Source: a bacterium
GTDB lineage: Bacteria; Zhuqueibacterota; QNDG01; JAGLOF01
Assembly: GCA_016934955.1 (NCBI GenBank)
Contig: JAFGRY010000009.1
Coordinates: 62,001-126,000, forward strand
DNA length: 64,000 nucleotides
Direction of reading: 5' to 3'
A model generated the notes under the pieces. The model saw only the letters and a program-made list of their open reading frames with translations. It ran no database searches and was not told where the DNA came from. Positions 1-10,133 of the stretch are shown piece after piece. A program made the position numbers and the translations under genes. How positions within the stretch are numbered: position 1 is the first letter of the stretch; the number at the start of each line of letters is the position of its first letter.

Positions 1-938
1 GCGTGTTCAGCCTCCTCTATTTCGGGGTCACATCCGGCATCCTGCCGCCCCTGATTTTTCTCGGGATCGGAGCGCTGACGGATTTCTCCTCCCTCATATC
101 CAATCCCAAATCAGTGCTTCTGGGCGCGGCCGCCCAGCTCGGCATCTTCGTCACCTATCTGGGGGCGCTGATGCTCGGGTTCACCAACCTGGAGGCCGCC
201 TCCATCGGGATCATCGGCGGCGCCGACGGGCCCACGTCCATATTCATTTCGTCCCAGCTGGCGCCCCACCTGCTGGGGCCGATCGCCATTGCGGCCTACT
301 CCTACATGGCCCTGGTGCCGCTGATTCAGCCGCCGGTGATGAAGCTGATGACGACGAAAAAGGAGCGGCTGATTCGCATGAAGCCGCCCCGCATGGTGTC
401 GAAGCGGGAAAAGATTATTTTCCCGATCATTGTCACCATCGTTTCCGCGCTTATCGCTCCCGGATCACTTTCGCTGGTCGGTATGCTCATGCTGGGGAAC
501 CTGCTCAAGGAGAGCGGCGTCACCGAACGGCTGGCAAAGTCGGCGGGAAGCGCCCTGCTCGACATCTGTACGGTGCTGCTGTCATTCGCGGTGGGCGCGA
601 GCACCCAGGCGACACGCATCGTCGACGGGGTCAACGTCGGCTTCCTGACGCCGAAATCGATCCTCATTTTCGGGCTGGGACTGCTCTCCTTTATCATCGC
701 TACCTTCGGCGGTCTGCTCTTCGCCAAGATCATGAACCTGTTCCTCAAGGAAAAGATCAATCCTCTGATCGGAGCGTCGGGCGTTTCCGCTGTCCCGGAT
801 TCGGCCCGGGTGGTGCAGCAGTTTGCGCTGAAATACGACAAGGACAACCATCTGCTGATGCAGGCGATGGCATCGAATGTGTCGGGCGTGATCGGATCGG
901 CGATCGCGGCGGGGGTGTTTATCGGGATATTCGGATAG
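1..938 (+). CDS. Sodium-translocating decarboxylase beta subunit (5' truncated)
   Basis: This is the C-terminal 311 residues of the membrane subunit of a biotin-dependent sodium-pumping decarboxylase (oxaloacetate, methylmalonyl-CoA or glutaconyl-CoA type). The subunit couples decarboxylation of carboxybiotin to sodium export across the inner membrane. The diagnostic GGADGPTSIF segment lies near nt 210-240, followed by several hydrophobic helices and the conserved region ending in NVSGVIGSAIAAGVF. The family is normally about 370-430 residues, so the start lies outside the window; the first ATG here (nt 3) is internal. The substrate-specific alpha subunit is not in the window, so the substrate cannot be assigned. 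Confidence 0.9.
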   Translation, partial: VFSLLYFGVTSGILPPLIFLGIGALTDFSSLISNPKSVLLGAAAQLGIFVTYLGALMLGFTNLEAASIGIIGGADGPTSIFISSQLAPHLLGPIAIAAYSYMALVPLIQPPVMKLMTTKKERLIRMKPPRMVSKREKIIFPIIVTIVSALIAPGSLSLVGMLMLGNLLKESGVTERLAKSAGSALLDICTVLLSFAVGASTQATRIVDGVNVGFLTPKSILIFGLGLLSFIIATFGGLLFAKIMNLFLKEKINPLIGASGVSAVPDSARVVQQFALKYDKDNHLLMQAMASNVSGVIGSAIAAGVFIGIFG

Positions 939-970
939 GATTATAGAGCAGCATGGACCTTCATCGACGC

Positions 971-1003
971 GACCCTGACAGGGTCCAAGACCCTGTCAGG
1001 GTT
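971..1003. repeat. Dispersed hairpin repeat, family A, copy 1
   Basis: A perfect 14-bp inverted repeat (972-985 and 989-1002, arms ACCCTGACAGGGTC and its complement) is separated by three bases. Each arm is itself nearly palindromic. It covers the stop codon of the minus-strand gene 1002-2162 and sits between two convergent genes. Related copies lie at 54714-54746 and 57888-57920, always next to gene ends. Confidence 0.75.
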
Positions 1004-2162
1004 AGAATCCATAGACCGTGAACGGTATCTCATCCGGCCGTCCGGGCGAGATGTGAAATGCAGGATCGGATCCATGTTCCATGATGATGCAGCCGAATGT
1101 CGACGTGTTGTTGATGTAAGATGAGCGGGAGGCAAAGACCGCCTTGAGGATGTCGATATCGACGGGGACGGAATTGCTGCTGAAGTGCTGGAGCAGATTG
1201 CTGTACCGGTAGCAGTAGAATGTATACTCCTCCGGCGTTTTCCCCTGAGCGGCAAGATCCGCGACGAGCTCATCCGTAAGATTGAAATTGGCGAGCGGGT
1301 GGTTGGTGTGATAGGTGAAGCGGGCGCCGGGAAAGGGCAGATGAGCGGCGACCGTGTTCCGGGAGCATTCATAGGACGCGGCGCTGTCAGCGGATCCGAT
1401 GAGATAATTCTGTCCCGAGGCATGGGTGACGGTGCTGATGAACTCTATCGCTTCCTCGAAGGAATTCAGACCGAGAATCCCCCGCACGATAAACGCCACC
1501 GGCAGGCCGTCCCGTCCCGATTTGAGCTGCAGGATCGAATTGACCGTGACCGAGAGGGGGCTTTCGTTCATACCGCAGGCGCCGATCAATCCGGGATAAG
1601 TGAATACATAGGTCTGCGGACCACCCTCCGGCACCAGGTGAAGCACTGTCTGGTAGCCGTGGAAAAAGGGGATGTCGAGATTCTGGCCGGTGAGGACCGG
1701 GTGGTCCGCTGTTTTGTTGACACCGAAGGTCGTGCAGGAATGAAAGTCCGGACTGCCCCCCTGACACCAGATCTCATCCACCAGCTGAAATACAAACATC
1801 GTTTCCAGATCCACTTCGGCCCCCGCGGCCAGACCCTCCAGCTCCCGCCACAGTTCAGGTGTGTACTGTTGAATCGCCGTTTTATAATCGGTTCGCGCGG
1901 CGAATTCGTGAATGAACGCGTCGGGTGACACCAGCAGCGTATTTCGAAGATAGTCTTTCCACTGAATGACCAGTGACCTGATCACCGGCTTCAGCCCGCT
2001 GCCGTGCTGAAATCCCATGTCGTATGAAGATCCGGACAGGGTGATGTACCGGTGGGTCCGCGGGTCAACGGGAGTATCCGGAGATGTTGTCTGGGCGGTC
2101 CGGCAGCAGATCAGCAGGACCAGCGCCGGGGCCATTAAGACCAGAGACAGTTTTTTAATCAT
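1002..2162 (-). CDS. C45-family acyltransferase/peptidase-like lipoprotein
   Basis: The 386-residue product resembles the C45 family (acyl-CoA:6-aminopenicillanate acyltransferase-like, Ntn-hydrolase fold). It has an N-terminal hydrophobic leader ending in a Cys pair (C19/C20), consistent with a lipoprotein or an exported protein. The family signature CTTFGVNK begins at C143, the expected autoproteolytic nucleophile, and is followed by the GQNLD and GACGMNES segments. The early GSSYDMGFQHG stretch is also typical. The ribosome binding site AAGGAG precedes the ATG. The substrate is unknown; such proteins hydrolyse or transfer acyl groups on amides. The gene is divergent from argR and has no obvious functional partner nearby. 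Confidence 0.75.
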   Translation of the reverse strand: MIKKLSLVLMAPALVLLICCRTAQTTSPDTPVDPRTHRYITLSGSSYDMGFQHGSGLKPVIRSLVIQWKDYLRNTLLVSPDAFIHEFAARTDYKTAIQQYTPELWRELEGLAAGAEVDLETMFVFQLVDEIWCQGGSPDFHSCTTFGVNKTADHPVLTGQNLDIPFFHGYQTVLHLVPEGGPQTYVFTYPGLIGACGMNESPLSVTVNSILQLKSGRDGLPVAFIVRGILGLNSFEEAIEFISTVTHASGQNYLIGSADSAASYECSRNTVAAHLPFPGARFTYHTNHPLANFNLTDELVADLAAQGKTPEEYTFYCYRYSNLLQHFSSNSVPVDIDILKAVFASRSSYINNTSTFGCIIMEHGSDPAFHISPGRPDEIPFTVYGF

Positions 2163-2243
2163 TGCATCGCTCCTTGGTATCTGTAATACGGTTTACGGAT
2201 CGTTTTGCCCTTTGTTCACAATGACGATTTGAGGCAGAATGGT

Positions 2244-2259
2244 GAATGGATATACATTC
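2244..2259. promoter_or_regulatory. Possible upstream ARG box (inverted repeat)
   Basis: GAATG and CATTC are separated by six A/T-rich bases just upstream of the argR -35 element. This resembles half-sites bound by arginine repressor, but the spacing differs from the classical box. Assigned by position and partial similarity only. Confidence 0.35.
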
Positions 2260-2262
2260 TTC

Positions 2263-2291
2263 TTGACATCGGCGGCCTGATCGTGTATATT
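2263..2291 (+). promoter_or_regulatory. argR promoter
   Basis: TTGACA (2263-2268) and TATATT (2286-2291) are separated by 17 bp and lie 20 bp upstream of the argR start codon. This is a near-consensus housekeeping promoter and the same element pair recurs upstream of the gene at 23834. Confidence 0.75.
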
Positions 2292-2297
2292 TATTCA
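2284..2297. promoter_or_regulatory. Candidate ARG box overlapping the argR -10
   Basis: TGTATATTTATTCA matches the known arginine operator pattern TGAATWWWWATTCA at 13 of 14 positions and covers the -10 element. Binding of ArgR here would give autorepression, as known for argR in other bacteria. Binding is inferred from sequence. Confidence 0.55.
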
Positions 2298-2311
2298 ATT
2301 TTGGAAAAATT

Positions 2312-2773
2312 ATGCAGAAATTATCCAGACAAAAGTGTTTAAAGGAGATTATCGATTCCCGGGAAGCAGCCGACCAGCACGATTTGCTGCAGGCGCTGCA
2401 TGAGGCGGGGTGCGAAACGACCCAGGCCACGGTCTCCCGGGATCTGCAGGAGATGGGCTACGTGAAAGTCAGGCTGGAGACAGGGCAGTACGCCTACAGA
2501 ATCCTGGACAGGAGCTCGCGGGCGGCGATGGAGCGACAGCTGGAGCTGCTGTTCAGAAATTTCGTCACGGACCTGCGCGCTTCCGGAAACCTGTTGATCG
2601 TGAAGACGACGCCGGGCAACGCCAACGGGGTTGCCCGGGTTATCGACAGCCTGCGCCGGGAGGATATACTCGGCACTGTTGCCGGTGATGATACGATCCT
2701 GATCGTACTCGAGGACGATGCGGTGAAGGCGAGGGTAATAGATGATTTCAGATCTCTTCTGGATGAACAGTAA
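2312..2773 (+). CDS. argR: Arginine repressor ArgR
   Basis: This 153-residue protein has the usual ArgR size and architecture. An N-terminal winged helix (about residues 1-75) contains the ATVSRDLQEMGYVKV recognition segment. A C-terminal hexamerisation and arginine-binding domain (about 80-153) contains GNANGVARVIDSL and GTVAGDDTILIV. With arginine bound it represses arginine biosynthesis genes. It sits directly upstream of carAB, whose product carbamoyl phosphate feeds arginine and pyrimidine synthesis, so local regulation is plausible. A near-consensus promoter and ARG-box candidates lie immediately upstream. Confidence 0.93.
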   Translation: MQKLSRQKCLKEIIDSREAADQHDLLQALHEAGCETTQATVSRDLQEMGYVKVRLETGQYAYRILDRSSRAAMERQLELLFRNFVTDLRASGNLLIVKTTPGNANGVARVIDSLRREDILGTVAGDDTILIVLEDDAVKARVIDDFRSLLDEQ

Positions 2774-2810
2774 TGATTTTCCCCGTGACAGACGGCTGGT
2801 TGGAACGGAA

Positions 2811-2841
2811 CCCTGCATACGTCGATGCGGGGTATTTTTTT
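2811..2841 (+). terminator. Terminator or attenuator between argR and carA
   Basis: An 8-bp stem (2811-2818 with 2825-2832) with a 6-base loop is followed by a T-rich run (2833-2841). It lies 38 bp after argR and 35 bp before carA. Because no separate carA promoter is visible downstream of it, it could act as an attenuator for carAB as well as the argR terminator. Confidence 0.6.
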
Positions 2842-2876
2842 ATGCGGACGCTGCTGATGCGTGAAAGGACAGTAGG

Positions 2877-4007
2877 GTGAAAAAATCACGATTGCTGCTG
2901 AAAAACGGAATGCTATTCGAGGGATATTCATTCGGTGCTGAAGGAACCGCCATTGGAGAGGTCGTTTTCAATACCGCCATGAGCGGATACCAGGAAGTGA
3001 TCACCGATCCTTCCTACAGGGGGCAGATGGTGACGTTCACCTATCCCCACATCGGCAATTACGGGATCAATTCCGAAGACGGCGAATCAGTCGCCCCCGC
3101 GGCTGCCGGGGTGATCGTTCGTGACCTCTGCCGCAGACCCAGCAATTATCGGTCGACGCTGACACTGGATGCTTTTTTGAGAGAACACGGTGTGTGCGGC
3201 ATATACGGGCTCGACACCCGGATGCTGACGAGGTGTCTCCGGGAAGAGGGGGCGATGAGCGGGATCATCTCCACCGGGGAAGAGAGCAGGGAAGCGCTGA
3301 TGAACCTGCTGCTGGCATCGCCGGAGATCGGTGAACGTGATCTTGTATCCGAAGTGACCGCGGGTGAGACAGGGGAATGGAAGCGTCCCCTGGACAGGGG
3401 CTGGTATTTCGCCGGACCGCCGGATCCGGCAAGGGAAAAATATACAATCGCTGCGATGGATTTCGGAGTCAAGCAGAACATCCTGCGTATCCTTGCGTCC
3501 CTGGGGTATGGAGTGACGGTTGTCCCGGCCGGGACGTCCGCGAATGCTATTCGAAAACTCGATCCCGACGGCATCTTTCTCTCCAACGGGCCGGGAGATC
3601 CTCAGAGCGTCGATTATGCGGTAACCACGCTGAGGAATCTGATCAACGACTTCCCCATCTTCGGGATCTGCCTGGGGCACCAGATACTGGCGCTGGCCGC
3701 GGGGGCGCAGACCTTCAAGCTGCGGTTCGGCCATCACGGCAGCAATCACCCGGTCAAGGAGTGTGAGACCGGTGTGATTGCCATTACGGCTCAGAATCAT
3801 AATTACGCGGTCGATGAACGGTCTCTCGTCGAAAGCGGATTCAGGGTGACGCACCGGAATCTCAATGACGGGACGGTTGAAGGGATGCGGCACCGAACCC
3901 TCCCGATATGTTCCCTGCAGTTTCATCCGGAAGCGGCGCCGGGCCCCCATGACGCGCTGGGACTGTTCGCCCGTTTTCAGGAATTGATAGATGAATCCGG
4001 AAAGTGA
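2877..4007 (+). CDS. carA: Carbamoyl-phosphate synthase small subunit
   Basis: This 376-residue glutaminase subunit supplies ammonia to CarB for carbamoyl phosphate synthesis. The N-terminal CarA-specific domain (about 1-150) contains NTAMSGYQEVITDPSY and IGNYGIN. The class I glutamine amidotransferase domain (about 190-370) has the nucleophile C265 in GICLGHQ and the catalytic histidine/glutamate in QFHPEA. The start is GTG at 2877, supported by an AAGGA site and by alignment to the family N-terminus. carB follows after 48 bp, so the two are co-transcribed. Confidence 0.96.
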   Translation: MKKSRLLLKNGMLFEGYSFGAEGTAIGEVVFNTAMSGYQEVITDPSYRGQMVTFTYPHIGNYGINSEDGESVAPAAAGVIVRDLCRRPSNYRSTLTLDAFLREHGVCGIYGLDTRMLTRCLREEGAMSGIISTGEESREALMNLLLASPEIGERDLVSEVTAGETGEWKRPLDRGWYFAGPPDPAREKYTIAAMDFGVKQNILRILASLGYGVTVVPAGTSANAIRKLDPDGIFLSNGPGDPQSVDYAVTTLRNLINDFPIFGICLGHQILALAAGAQTFKLRFGHHGSNHPVKECETGVIAITAQNHNYAVDERSLVESGFRVTHRNLNDGTVEGMRHRTLPICSLQFHPEAAPGPHDALGLFARFQELIDESGK

Positions 4008-4055
4008 GGGATCCCGACCGGATCCTGTGACCATAAAAACAGTAGCGGGAACGCC

Positions 4056-7000
4056 ATGCCGAAACGCAACGATATACACAAGATACTCATCATCGGATCC
4101 GGGCCGATAGTGATCGGGCAGGCCTGTGAATTCGACTATTCCGGAACACAGGCGGTGAAAGCGCTGAACGAATTGGGATATGAAACGGTGCTCGTGAATT
4201 CAAATCCGGCGACGATCATGACCGACCGGGATCTGGCCGGCCGGACCTATATCGAACCGATCAACCGCAAGACGGTCGCCAAAATCATCAGGGCGGAGCG
4301 GCCGGATGCCCTGCTTCCGACGATGGGTGGACAGACCAGTCTCAACGTGACGGTGGAGCTGGCCGAACGGGGTATTCTCGAAGAATACGGCGTGGAACTG
4401 ATCGGGGCGAACCTCGAGGCGATCAAAAAAGCCGAGGACAGGGAACTGTTCAAGGAAGCGATGCTGAAACTGGGGCTGCAGCTTCCCAGGGGAGGTTTCG
4501 CGAGGACCATGGACGAGGCAATGGCGCTGATACCAGAAACGGGATTTCCGGCCATTATTCGACCCGCGTTCACGCTGGGGGGAGCCGGCGGCAGTATCGC
4601 CTACAATAAAGAGGAGTACCGCGTCCTCGCGGAAAACGGGATCATGAGCAGTCCGATCCATGAAATCCTCGTGGAAGAGTCGGTGATCGGGTGGAAAGAG
4701 TACGAGCTGGAGGTGATGCGGGACCAGGCGGATAATGTGGTCATCGTCTGTTCCGTGGAGAATGTCGATCCCATGGGTGTGCACACCGGCGATTCGGTCA
4801 CGGTCGCTCCCGTGCAGACCCTGTCGGACCGGGAGTATCAGTACATGCGGGACGCGGCGATCGCCATTATCCGGGAAATCGGCGTTGATACCGGCGGGTC
4901 CAACATTCAGTTCGCGGTCAATCCCGCGGACGGGCGTATGGTGGTGGTGGAGATGAATCCGCGGGTATCCAGGAGCTCCGCGCTGGCGTCGAAAGCGACC
5001 GGATTCCCGATCGCGAAAATCGCGGCCCGCCTGGCTGTCGGGCTGACGCTGGATGAGATTACCAACGATATTACGGGAAAGACCCCCGCCTGTTTTGAAC
5101 CGGCCCTTGACTATGTGATCGTAAAGATTCCCCGCTGGAACTTCGAGAAATTTCCCCAGGCGGAGCCGAGCCTTTCAACCCAGATGAAGTCCGTGGGCGA
5201 AACCATGGCGATCGGGCGCACGTTCGGTGAAGCGTTCCAAAAGGCGCTGCGATCGCTTGAGAACGGGTATGACGGACTGGATGAAAGCGGGACAGAGTCC
5301 CTGGATGACCTGAGAAAAATGATCAAGAAGCCCACACCCCTGCGGCTGTTTCAGATAGCCCGGGCCTTTCGCATGGGAATGACGGTGGATGAGTGCGGGA
5401 TGATCACGGGTATCGATCCCTGGTTCCTGGCCCGGATAGACGAGATCGTGCAGCAGGAAGAGGGGATGACCGTACTGGGGGTCAATACGCCGGAAGCGCT
5501 GCGGCAGGTGAAGCGGATGGGCTTTTCGGACCGGCGCATCGCCCGGCTGACCGGGATGAGCGAATTGGCGGTGCGCCGGGAACGGTACGAAAACGGCATA
5601 CTGCCGGTCTTCAAGGCGGTGGACACCTGCGCCGCGGAATTTGCCGCGGAGACGTCATACCTGTACAGCACCTATGAACAGGAAAACGAGTCCCGTGTCG
5701 GTGAACGGCCGCGGGTGATCATTCTCGGCAGCGGCCCCAACCGCATCGGCCAGGGGATCGAATTCGACTACTGCTGCGTGCATGCGGTCCTGGCGCTGCA
5801 GGAACTGGGATACGAGACGATTATGATCAACAACAATCCGGAAACGGTCTCTACAGATTATGACACAGCGGACAAGCTGTACTTCGAACCGCTGACCCTG
5901 GAAGATGTGCTGCACATCACCGATCTTGAGCGGCCCGAGGGAGTGATTGTGCAGTTCGGGGGCCAGACGCCGCTGAAGCTGGCGGCAGGGCTTGAAAAAG
6001 CGGGTGTCCCCATTATGGGGACCTCACCGGAATCCATCGATTGTGCCGAGGACCGCCGGCGGTTCGGAGAACTGATCTCCGGAAGCGCCATTCGCATGGC
6101 GCCCTGGGGAACGGCATATACGTTTGAAGAGGCTAAAAAGATCGGCACGGAAATCGGGTATCCGGTGATCGTGCGGCCCTCCTACGTGCTGGGCGGGCGG
6201 GGCATGGAAATCGTATATGACGAGGAGGAGCTCGAGACCTATATCAGGCAGGCGGCCGACGTCTCGCCGGAGCATCCGGTGCTGGTGGACAAGTTTCTTG
6301 AGGATGCGTTTGAATTCGATGTCGATGCGATTTGCGATGGAGAGCAGACGATCATCTGCGGCTGCATGCAGCATATCGAGGAGGCGGGGGTGCATTCAGG
6401 GGACAGTTCCTGCGTGATTCCCCCTTACATGCTCAGCGATGACGATTATAGTATCATGCGCGATCAGGCTGGCCAGCTTGCCGGCATGCTGCAGGTCAGA
6501 GGGCTGATGAATATACAGTTCGCGCTGTACGCCGGGGCCGTCTATGTGCTGGAAGTAAATCCCCGCGCTTCCAGGACCGTCCCCTTTGTGAGCAAAGCCA
6601 CGGGAGTCCCCTGGGCCAAGGTGGCGGCCAAAGTAATGGCCGGACATACACTTAAAGAGCTGGGGGTCGAAGAACCCTCACCCACCGGTCACGTGGCGGT
6701 GAAGACCCCTGTGTTTCCCTTTATGAAATTTCCCAATGTACAGACCTACCTCAGTCCCGAGATGCGCTCGACCGGAGAGGTGATGGGTATCGACACCTCG
6801 TTCGGCGGCGCTTTCGCCAAGGCGCAGTTCGCGGCGGGACACGGCCTGCCGAAACGGGGAACGGTCTTTATCAGCGTCAATGACCGTGACAAATCGAATA
6901 TACTGCCCATCGCCCGGCAGCTGTATGAACTTGGATTCGGCATACGGGCGACCAGGGGAACGCATCAGGCGCTGAAACGGGCCGGTATTCCTTCCCGGGA

Positions 7001-7256
7001 AGAGCTGAAGATCGGCGAAGGCCGGCCGAATATCGCCGACAGCATCATCAACGGGGACGTGCAGCTGGTGATCAACACCCCCATGGGCAAAATCGCGCGC
7101 AGCGATGAATACAACATCGGCAGAGTGGCCATCGCCCACGACGTTCCCTGTCTCACCACGCTCTCCGCGAGCTGGGCCGCGGTGCAGGCGATTCGCACCC
7201 TGCAGGCGCGGCCGCTTGATGTGTGCGCGCTGCAGGATCTGCATTCCTCGGGCTGA
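4056..7256 (+). CDS. carB: Carbamoyl-phosphate synthase large subunit
   Basis: The 1066-residue enzyme makes carbamoyl phosphate from bicarbonate, ammonia and two ATP. It has the standard duplicated layout: a first ATP-grasp synthetase half (about 1-400, starting with [18 protein letters not shown]), an oligomerisation region (400-550), a second ATP-grasp half (about 550-930, with [18 protein letters not shown]), and a C-terminal MGS-like allosteric domain (about 935-1066). Length and both halves are intact. It is the last gene of the argR-carAB unit. Confidence 0.97.
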   Translation: MPKRNDIHKILIIGSGPIVIGQACEFDYSGTQAVKALNELGYETVLVNSNPATIMTDRDLAGRTYIEPINRKTVAKIIRAERPDALLPTMGGQTSLNVTVELAERGILEEYGVELIGANLEAIKKAEDRELFKEAMLKLGLQLPRGGFARTMDEAMALIPETGFPAIIRPAFTLGGAGGSIAYNKEEYRVLAENGIMSSPIHEILVEESVIGWKEYELEVMRDQADNVVIVCSVENVDPMGVHTGDSVTVAPVQTLSDREYQYMRDAAIAIIREIGVDTGGSNIQFAVNPADGRMVVVEMNPRVSRSSALASKATGFPIAKIAARLAVGLTLDEITNDITGKTPACFEPALDYVIVKIPRWNFEKFPQAEPSLSTQMKSVGETMAIGRTFGEAFQKALRSLENGYDGLDESGTESLDDLRKMIKKPTPLRLFQIARAFRMGMTVDECGMITGIDPWFLARIDEIVQQEEGMTVLGVNTPEALRQVKRMGFSDRRIARLTGMSELAVRRERYENGILPVFKAVDTCAAEFAAETSYLYSTYEQENESRVGERPRVIILGSGPNRIGQGIEFDYCCVHAVLALQELGYETIMINNNPETVSTDYDTADKLYFEPLTLEDVLHITDLERPEGVIVQFGGQTPLKLAAGLEKAGVPIMGTSPESIDCAEDRRRFGELISGSAIRMAPWGTAYTFEEAKKIGTEIGYPVIVRPSYVLGGRGMEIVYDEEELETYIRQAADVSPEHPVLVDKFLEDAFEFDVDAICDGEQTIICGCMQHIEEAGVHSGDSSCVIPPYMLSDDDYSIMRDQAGQLAGMLQVRGLMNIQFALYAGAVYVLEVNPRASRTVPFVSKATGVPWAKVAAKVMAGHTLKELGVEEPSPTGHVAVKTPVFPFMKFPNVQTYLSPEMRSTGEVMGIDTSFGGAFAKAQFAAGHGLPKRGTVFISVNDRDKSNILPIARQLYELGFGIRATRGTHQALKRAGIPSREELKIGEGRPNIADSIINGDVQLVINTPMGKIARSDEYNIGRVAIAHDVPCLTTLSASWAAVQAIRTLQARPLDVCALQDLHSSG

Positions 7257-7651
7257 TGCCGCCGTTTTCCGCATGCCGGTTATGAATGGAACCGGTATGT
7301 ATCGATACCCGACTGCATTCCCCTCGGTTTCGACCGTTTTAAAGCATTACTAAACAATTATTGGCATGGCGAAAGGATTTTTTCCGGTACCGGTCCCCCG
7401 GGCAGCGGAACAAAACCGGGAAAGGGGTTCCGTGTTGCGAGGCGTACTAATTGCGGGGGGCGGGGTGATATAGCCGCAGGAGAGTCCCGGAGCATATACC
7501 TTGATGAATCCCTGCACTATGCAACGCTTCCGATGCAGTAATGGTCAACAGTGGCTGCTGCTGTCTCGTCTAACCTGCAGGCGGTCTGTTTTTCCAGAGC
7601 ATGCCGCGGCATAAGATCCTCGTGTGAAGGAAAAAGGAAACGGGTGAGACG
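7257..7651. other. Intergenic region without a recognised gene
   Basis: This stretch of 395 bp separates carB from the GWxTD gene. A hairpin formed by ATGCCGGTT and AACCGGTAT (about 7273-7300) lies just after carB but lacks a T-run. The rest includes a G-rich block near 7457-7470. I see no convincing coding frame, RNA gene or promoter. Confidence 0.5.
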
Positions 7652-10057
7652 ATGATGTTTACCGGCGTTCTGCGTATTCAGGCGGTTACCGTTACGTTCT
7701 GCACAATAATAGCCGCAGCGGCTGTTCTGCGGGGGAGCCCTGTTGAAGAGCGGCTGGGGGTAACCGTCACCCGACATGATTCAATGAAAGCGATCGTTGA
7801 ACACCTGGTACATGACAGCCGGTATGATGCAGCCTTACGGAAACTGTCAGCGATGCCAGCCGATGCATGGTCATATGTGCAGAAGGGGAAGATACATCGC
7901 TGTCTGCAGGAGTGGGATACCGCAATCGCCGCCCTGACGACGGCAAAGGATATGCGGTACCACTATGGCGAGGCGTGTTATGAGCTTGGCCGGGTCTATG
8001 AAGAAGGACCGTTCGATCTTCAGGAAGCGCGGGATCAGTATTCATGGGCATGGAAATATAATCACGAACTGTATGACGCCTGCCTGAGAAAAGCGAAGAT
8101 TACGATGCGCACGCGCGGGTATGTGCACGGCATCAAAGAGTTGGCACAATTGGTGCTTGAGAACCCCTCCTGGCAAAGCAGTTATGAACTGTTTTCAACG
8201 CTTTCTTTTGCGTTTCATCAACCGGAGCTTGCGGCATCGGTGGCACGCACCCTTGCCGCCAGATATCCCGATGAGGTGCGGTACCGCGCTGACCTGGCAG
8301 AGGCCCTGTATCAGACACACAGCTATACAAAAGCGGCGGAGGCTCTGGACGGGGATAACAAACGGCTGGAGAAACGCAGCCCCGCACTCTACTGGCTGTT
8401 AAAAAGCAGCATTGATGTGGCACTCGAACGTGACACGCTCGCCTGGAACGAATACCGGAAAGGACTCGGTTTCCTGAAGCGTGAGGATGAAGCGAATGAG
8501 TATTATGATGATATCCGGTATATCGTGACGGATGATGAATCGGCGCAATTCAAAAACAGCGACATGGCCGGGAAGCGCACATTTTTCTTTGTATTCTGGA
8601 AGAGCCGGGATCCCACCCTGACAACCGATTTCAATGAACGGTTCCCTGAACATTATATGCGTCTGCGATATGCATTGCAGTATAACAAGCGGTATCCGGA
8701 AGATCAGGATTTTTCATACTTTCTCGGGGAAAAGGACGCGGCAATGGCCGTCGCTGAACCGATGACCCGTTTCGGGAAGAGCAGAGAATGCGTCAGTCAG
8801 CAGATGATCGATGATATGGGCGTCATTTTTGTTCGCCACGGGAAGCCCGATATGTTTTATATCGGGGGCCCGGGGGGAGCCGATCCCGGTGTTCAATTGT
8901 CGATGCCGGCTGTGCCGGCCGAGAAACGCTCCCTCCGTCCGGGTAAGGCAGCCGAGTGGGTGATTCCACGGGCATCCGGAAGAGGCGGAGGTACGTTAGG
9001 CTCTCTGCCGATGGCCAATATATCGCTGATTTACGAAGCCAGGTACGGCCGGCCGGCCATGGTGTTTCATTTCTGGCGTTCAGGCAGAATCGATCCGGAT
9101 GGATCCTTCGCCATGCGAAAAAACAGAGCCTACCGGGGGTGGATTCTTCGTCTTTCCATGCTGTATCCTCCCGGCCGCCGTGAGGCAGAATTGAACTATG
9201 TCTATTTTCCGCGTGATCCGATGAGTATTCCCAATGCGATTTCCATAAGCACGTCGACCACCACGACCGATTACCGGCCGGAGCGGGCGCTGCGATTTCT
9301 CTATGAACCGTATGTGTATAAAGAGGGCGCAGCTGAGAAACTGTTCCTCTATATGAACACCCCGGAAGATGGTTCAGGGAAAACCAAGGCCGGAACTATC
9401 CCGGAATATGATGTCGTACTGCTCGACAAAGAGTGGAAAACCTACTTTACATCATCCGGCAACGACGCACGGTCTGTCGATACGGGTGATCCAACATTGC
9501 GGTATATCGAAGTTGAGGCAGTGCCCGGCGTCTATACTCTGGGGATGCGGGCGCGGGATAATGAAGCCGGTGCTGAAGGATCCTCCAGTGAACGGCTGGT
9601 GATTCCGGATTTACACAGCGGGGGCCTTGCTCTGAGCTCATTGCTGCTGGCGGATCTTGAGCCGAACCGTCACCTTTTCTTGCCGGAGCACCGGGCACAT
9701 CGAATTGCGGGGCTTATCTCACCCAACATGCGGAAAACGTATCACCGGGAGTGTCCGCTCGTCGTCTATTTTGAAATATACAATCTGATTCGTGATCAAA
9801 ACGGACATTCAGATGCGAGCGTATCACTGAATATACTGCGGCACAGTGCAAGCGGCGGATCCCCGGGCCGGAGTGCCGCCGCTAGCGGTGTGGAAATGGA
9901 ACACACGCTGCGCGGGACACTGCGCGATGAGAAGTATCTGCAGTCAATAGATTTGTCGCATTGCAGACCCGGGTCATACGTGCTGAGGATAACCGTGACC
10001 GATAAGAGGGTTGATTCACAGGTATCCAAAGATGTATCTTTTACTATCTCGCGCTGA
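7652..10057 (+). CDS. Secreted TPR/GWxTD-domain protein A
   Basis: This 801-residue protein has an N-terminal hydrophobic leader (about 5-28), a helical TPR-like region (about 40-290), and then the GWxTD-family core. In that core the segment FFVFWKSRDPTLTTDFNERF (about residue 310-330) and GVIFVRHGKPDMFY (about 390-404) match the family's FWxxRDPTPxTxxNE and RGxxYIxYGxPD blocks. The C-terminal part is predicted beta-rich. GWxTD proteins are exported and of unknown biochemical role. It lies just upstream of an ECF sigma/anti-sigma pair and a second GWxTD gene, which suggests a shared envelope function. Confidence 0.7.
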   Translation: MMFTGVLRIQAVTVTFCTIIAAAAVLRGSPVEERLGVTVTRHDSMKAIVEHLVHDSRYDAALRKLSAMPADAWSYVQKGKIHRCLQEWDTAIAALTTAKDMRYHYGEACYELGRVYEEGPFDLQEARDQYSWAWKYNHELYDACLRKAKITMRTRGYVHGIKELAQLVLENPSWQSSYELFSTLSFAFHQPELAASVARTLAARYPDEVRYRADLAEALYQTHSYTKAAEALDGDNKRLEKRSPALYWLLKSSIDVALERDTLAWNEYRKGLGFLKREDEANEYYDDIRYIVTDDESAQFKNSDMAGKRTFFFVFWKSRDPTLTTDFNERFPEHYMRLRYALQYNKRYPEDQDFSYFLGEKDAAMAVAEPMTRFGKSRECVSQQMIDDMGVIFVRHGKPDMFYIGGPGGADPGVQLSMPAVPAEKRSLRPGKAAEWVIPRASGRGGGTLGSLPMANISLIYEARYGRPAMVFHFWRSGRIDPDGSFAMRKNRAYRGWILRLSMLYPPGRREAELNYVYFPRDPMSIPNAISISTSTTTTDYRPERALRFLYEPYVYKEGAAEKLFLYMNTPEDGSGKTKAGTIPEYDVVLLDKEWKTYFTSSGNDARSVDTGDPTLRYIEVEAVPGVYTLGMRARDNEAGAEGSSSERLVIPDLHSGGLALSSLLLADLEPNRHLFLPEHRAHRIAGLISPNMRKTYHRECPLVVYFEIYNLIRDQNGHSDASVSLNILRHSASGGSPGRSAAASGVEMEHTLRGTLRDEKYLQSIDLSHCRPGSYVLRITVTDKRVDSQVSKDVSFTISR

Positions 10058-10133
10058 ACACCCGGGACGGAGTGGTACATGTGACTGAGAACGTCAACAG
10101 CATGAGGGTATCATACGTCTAACCTGAGAGCGG

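Noticed and set aside
10089-10122. ECF-type autoregulatory promoter (AAC ... CGTCTAA) before sigma factor 1
   Set aside because: Spacing allows only a leaderless transcript, and no similar motif occurs before sigma factor 2.
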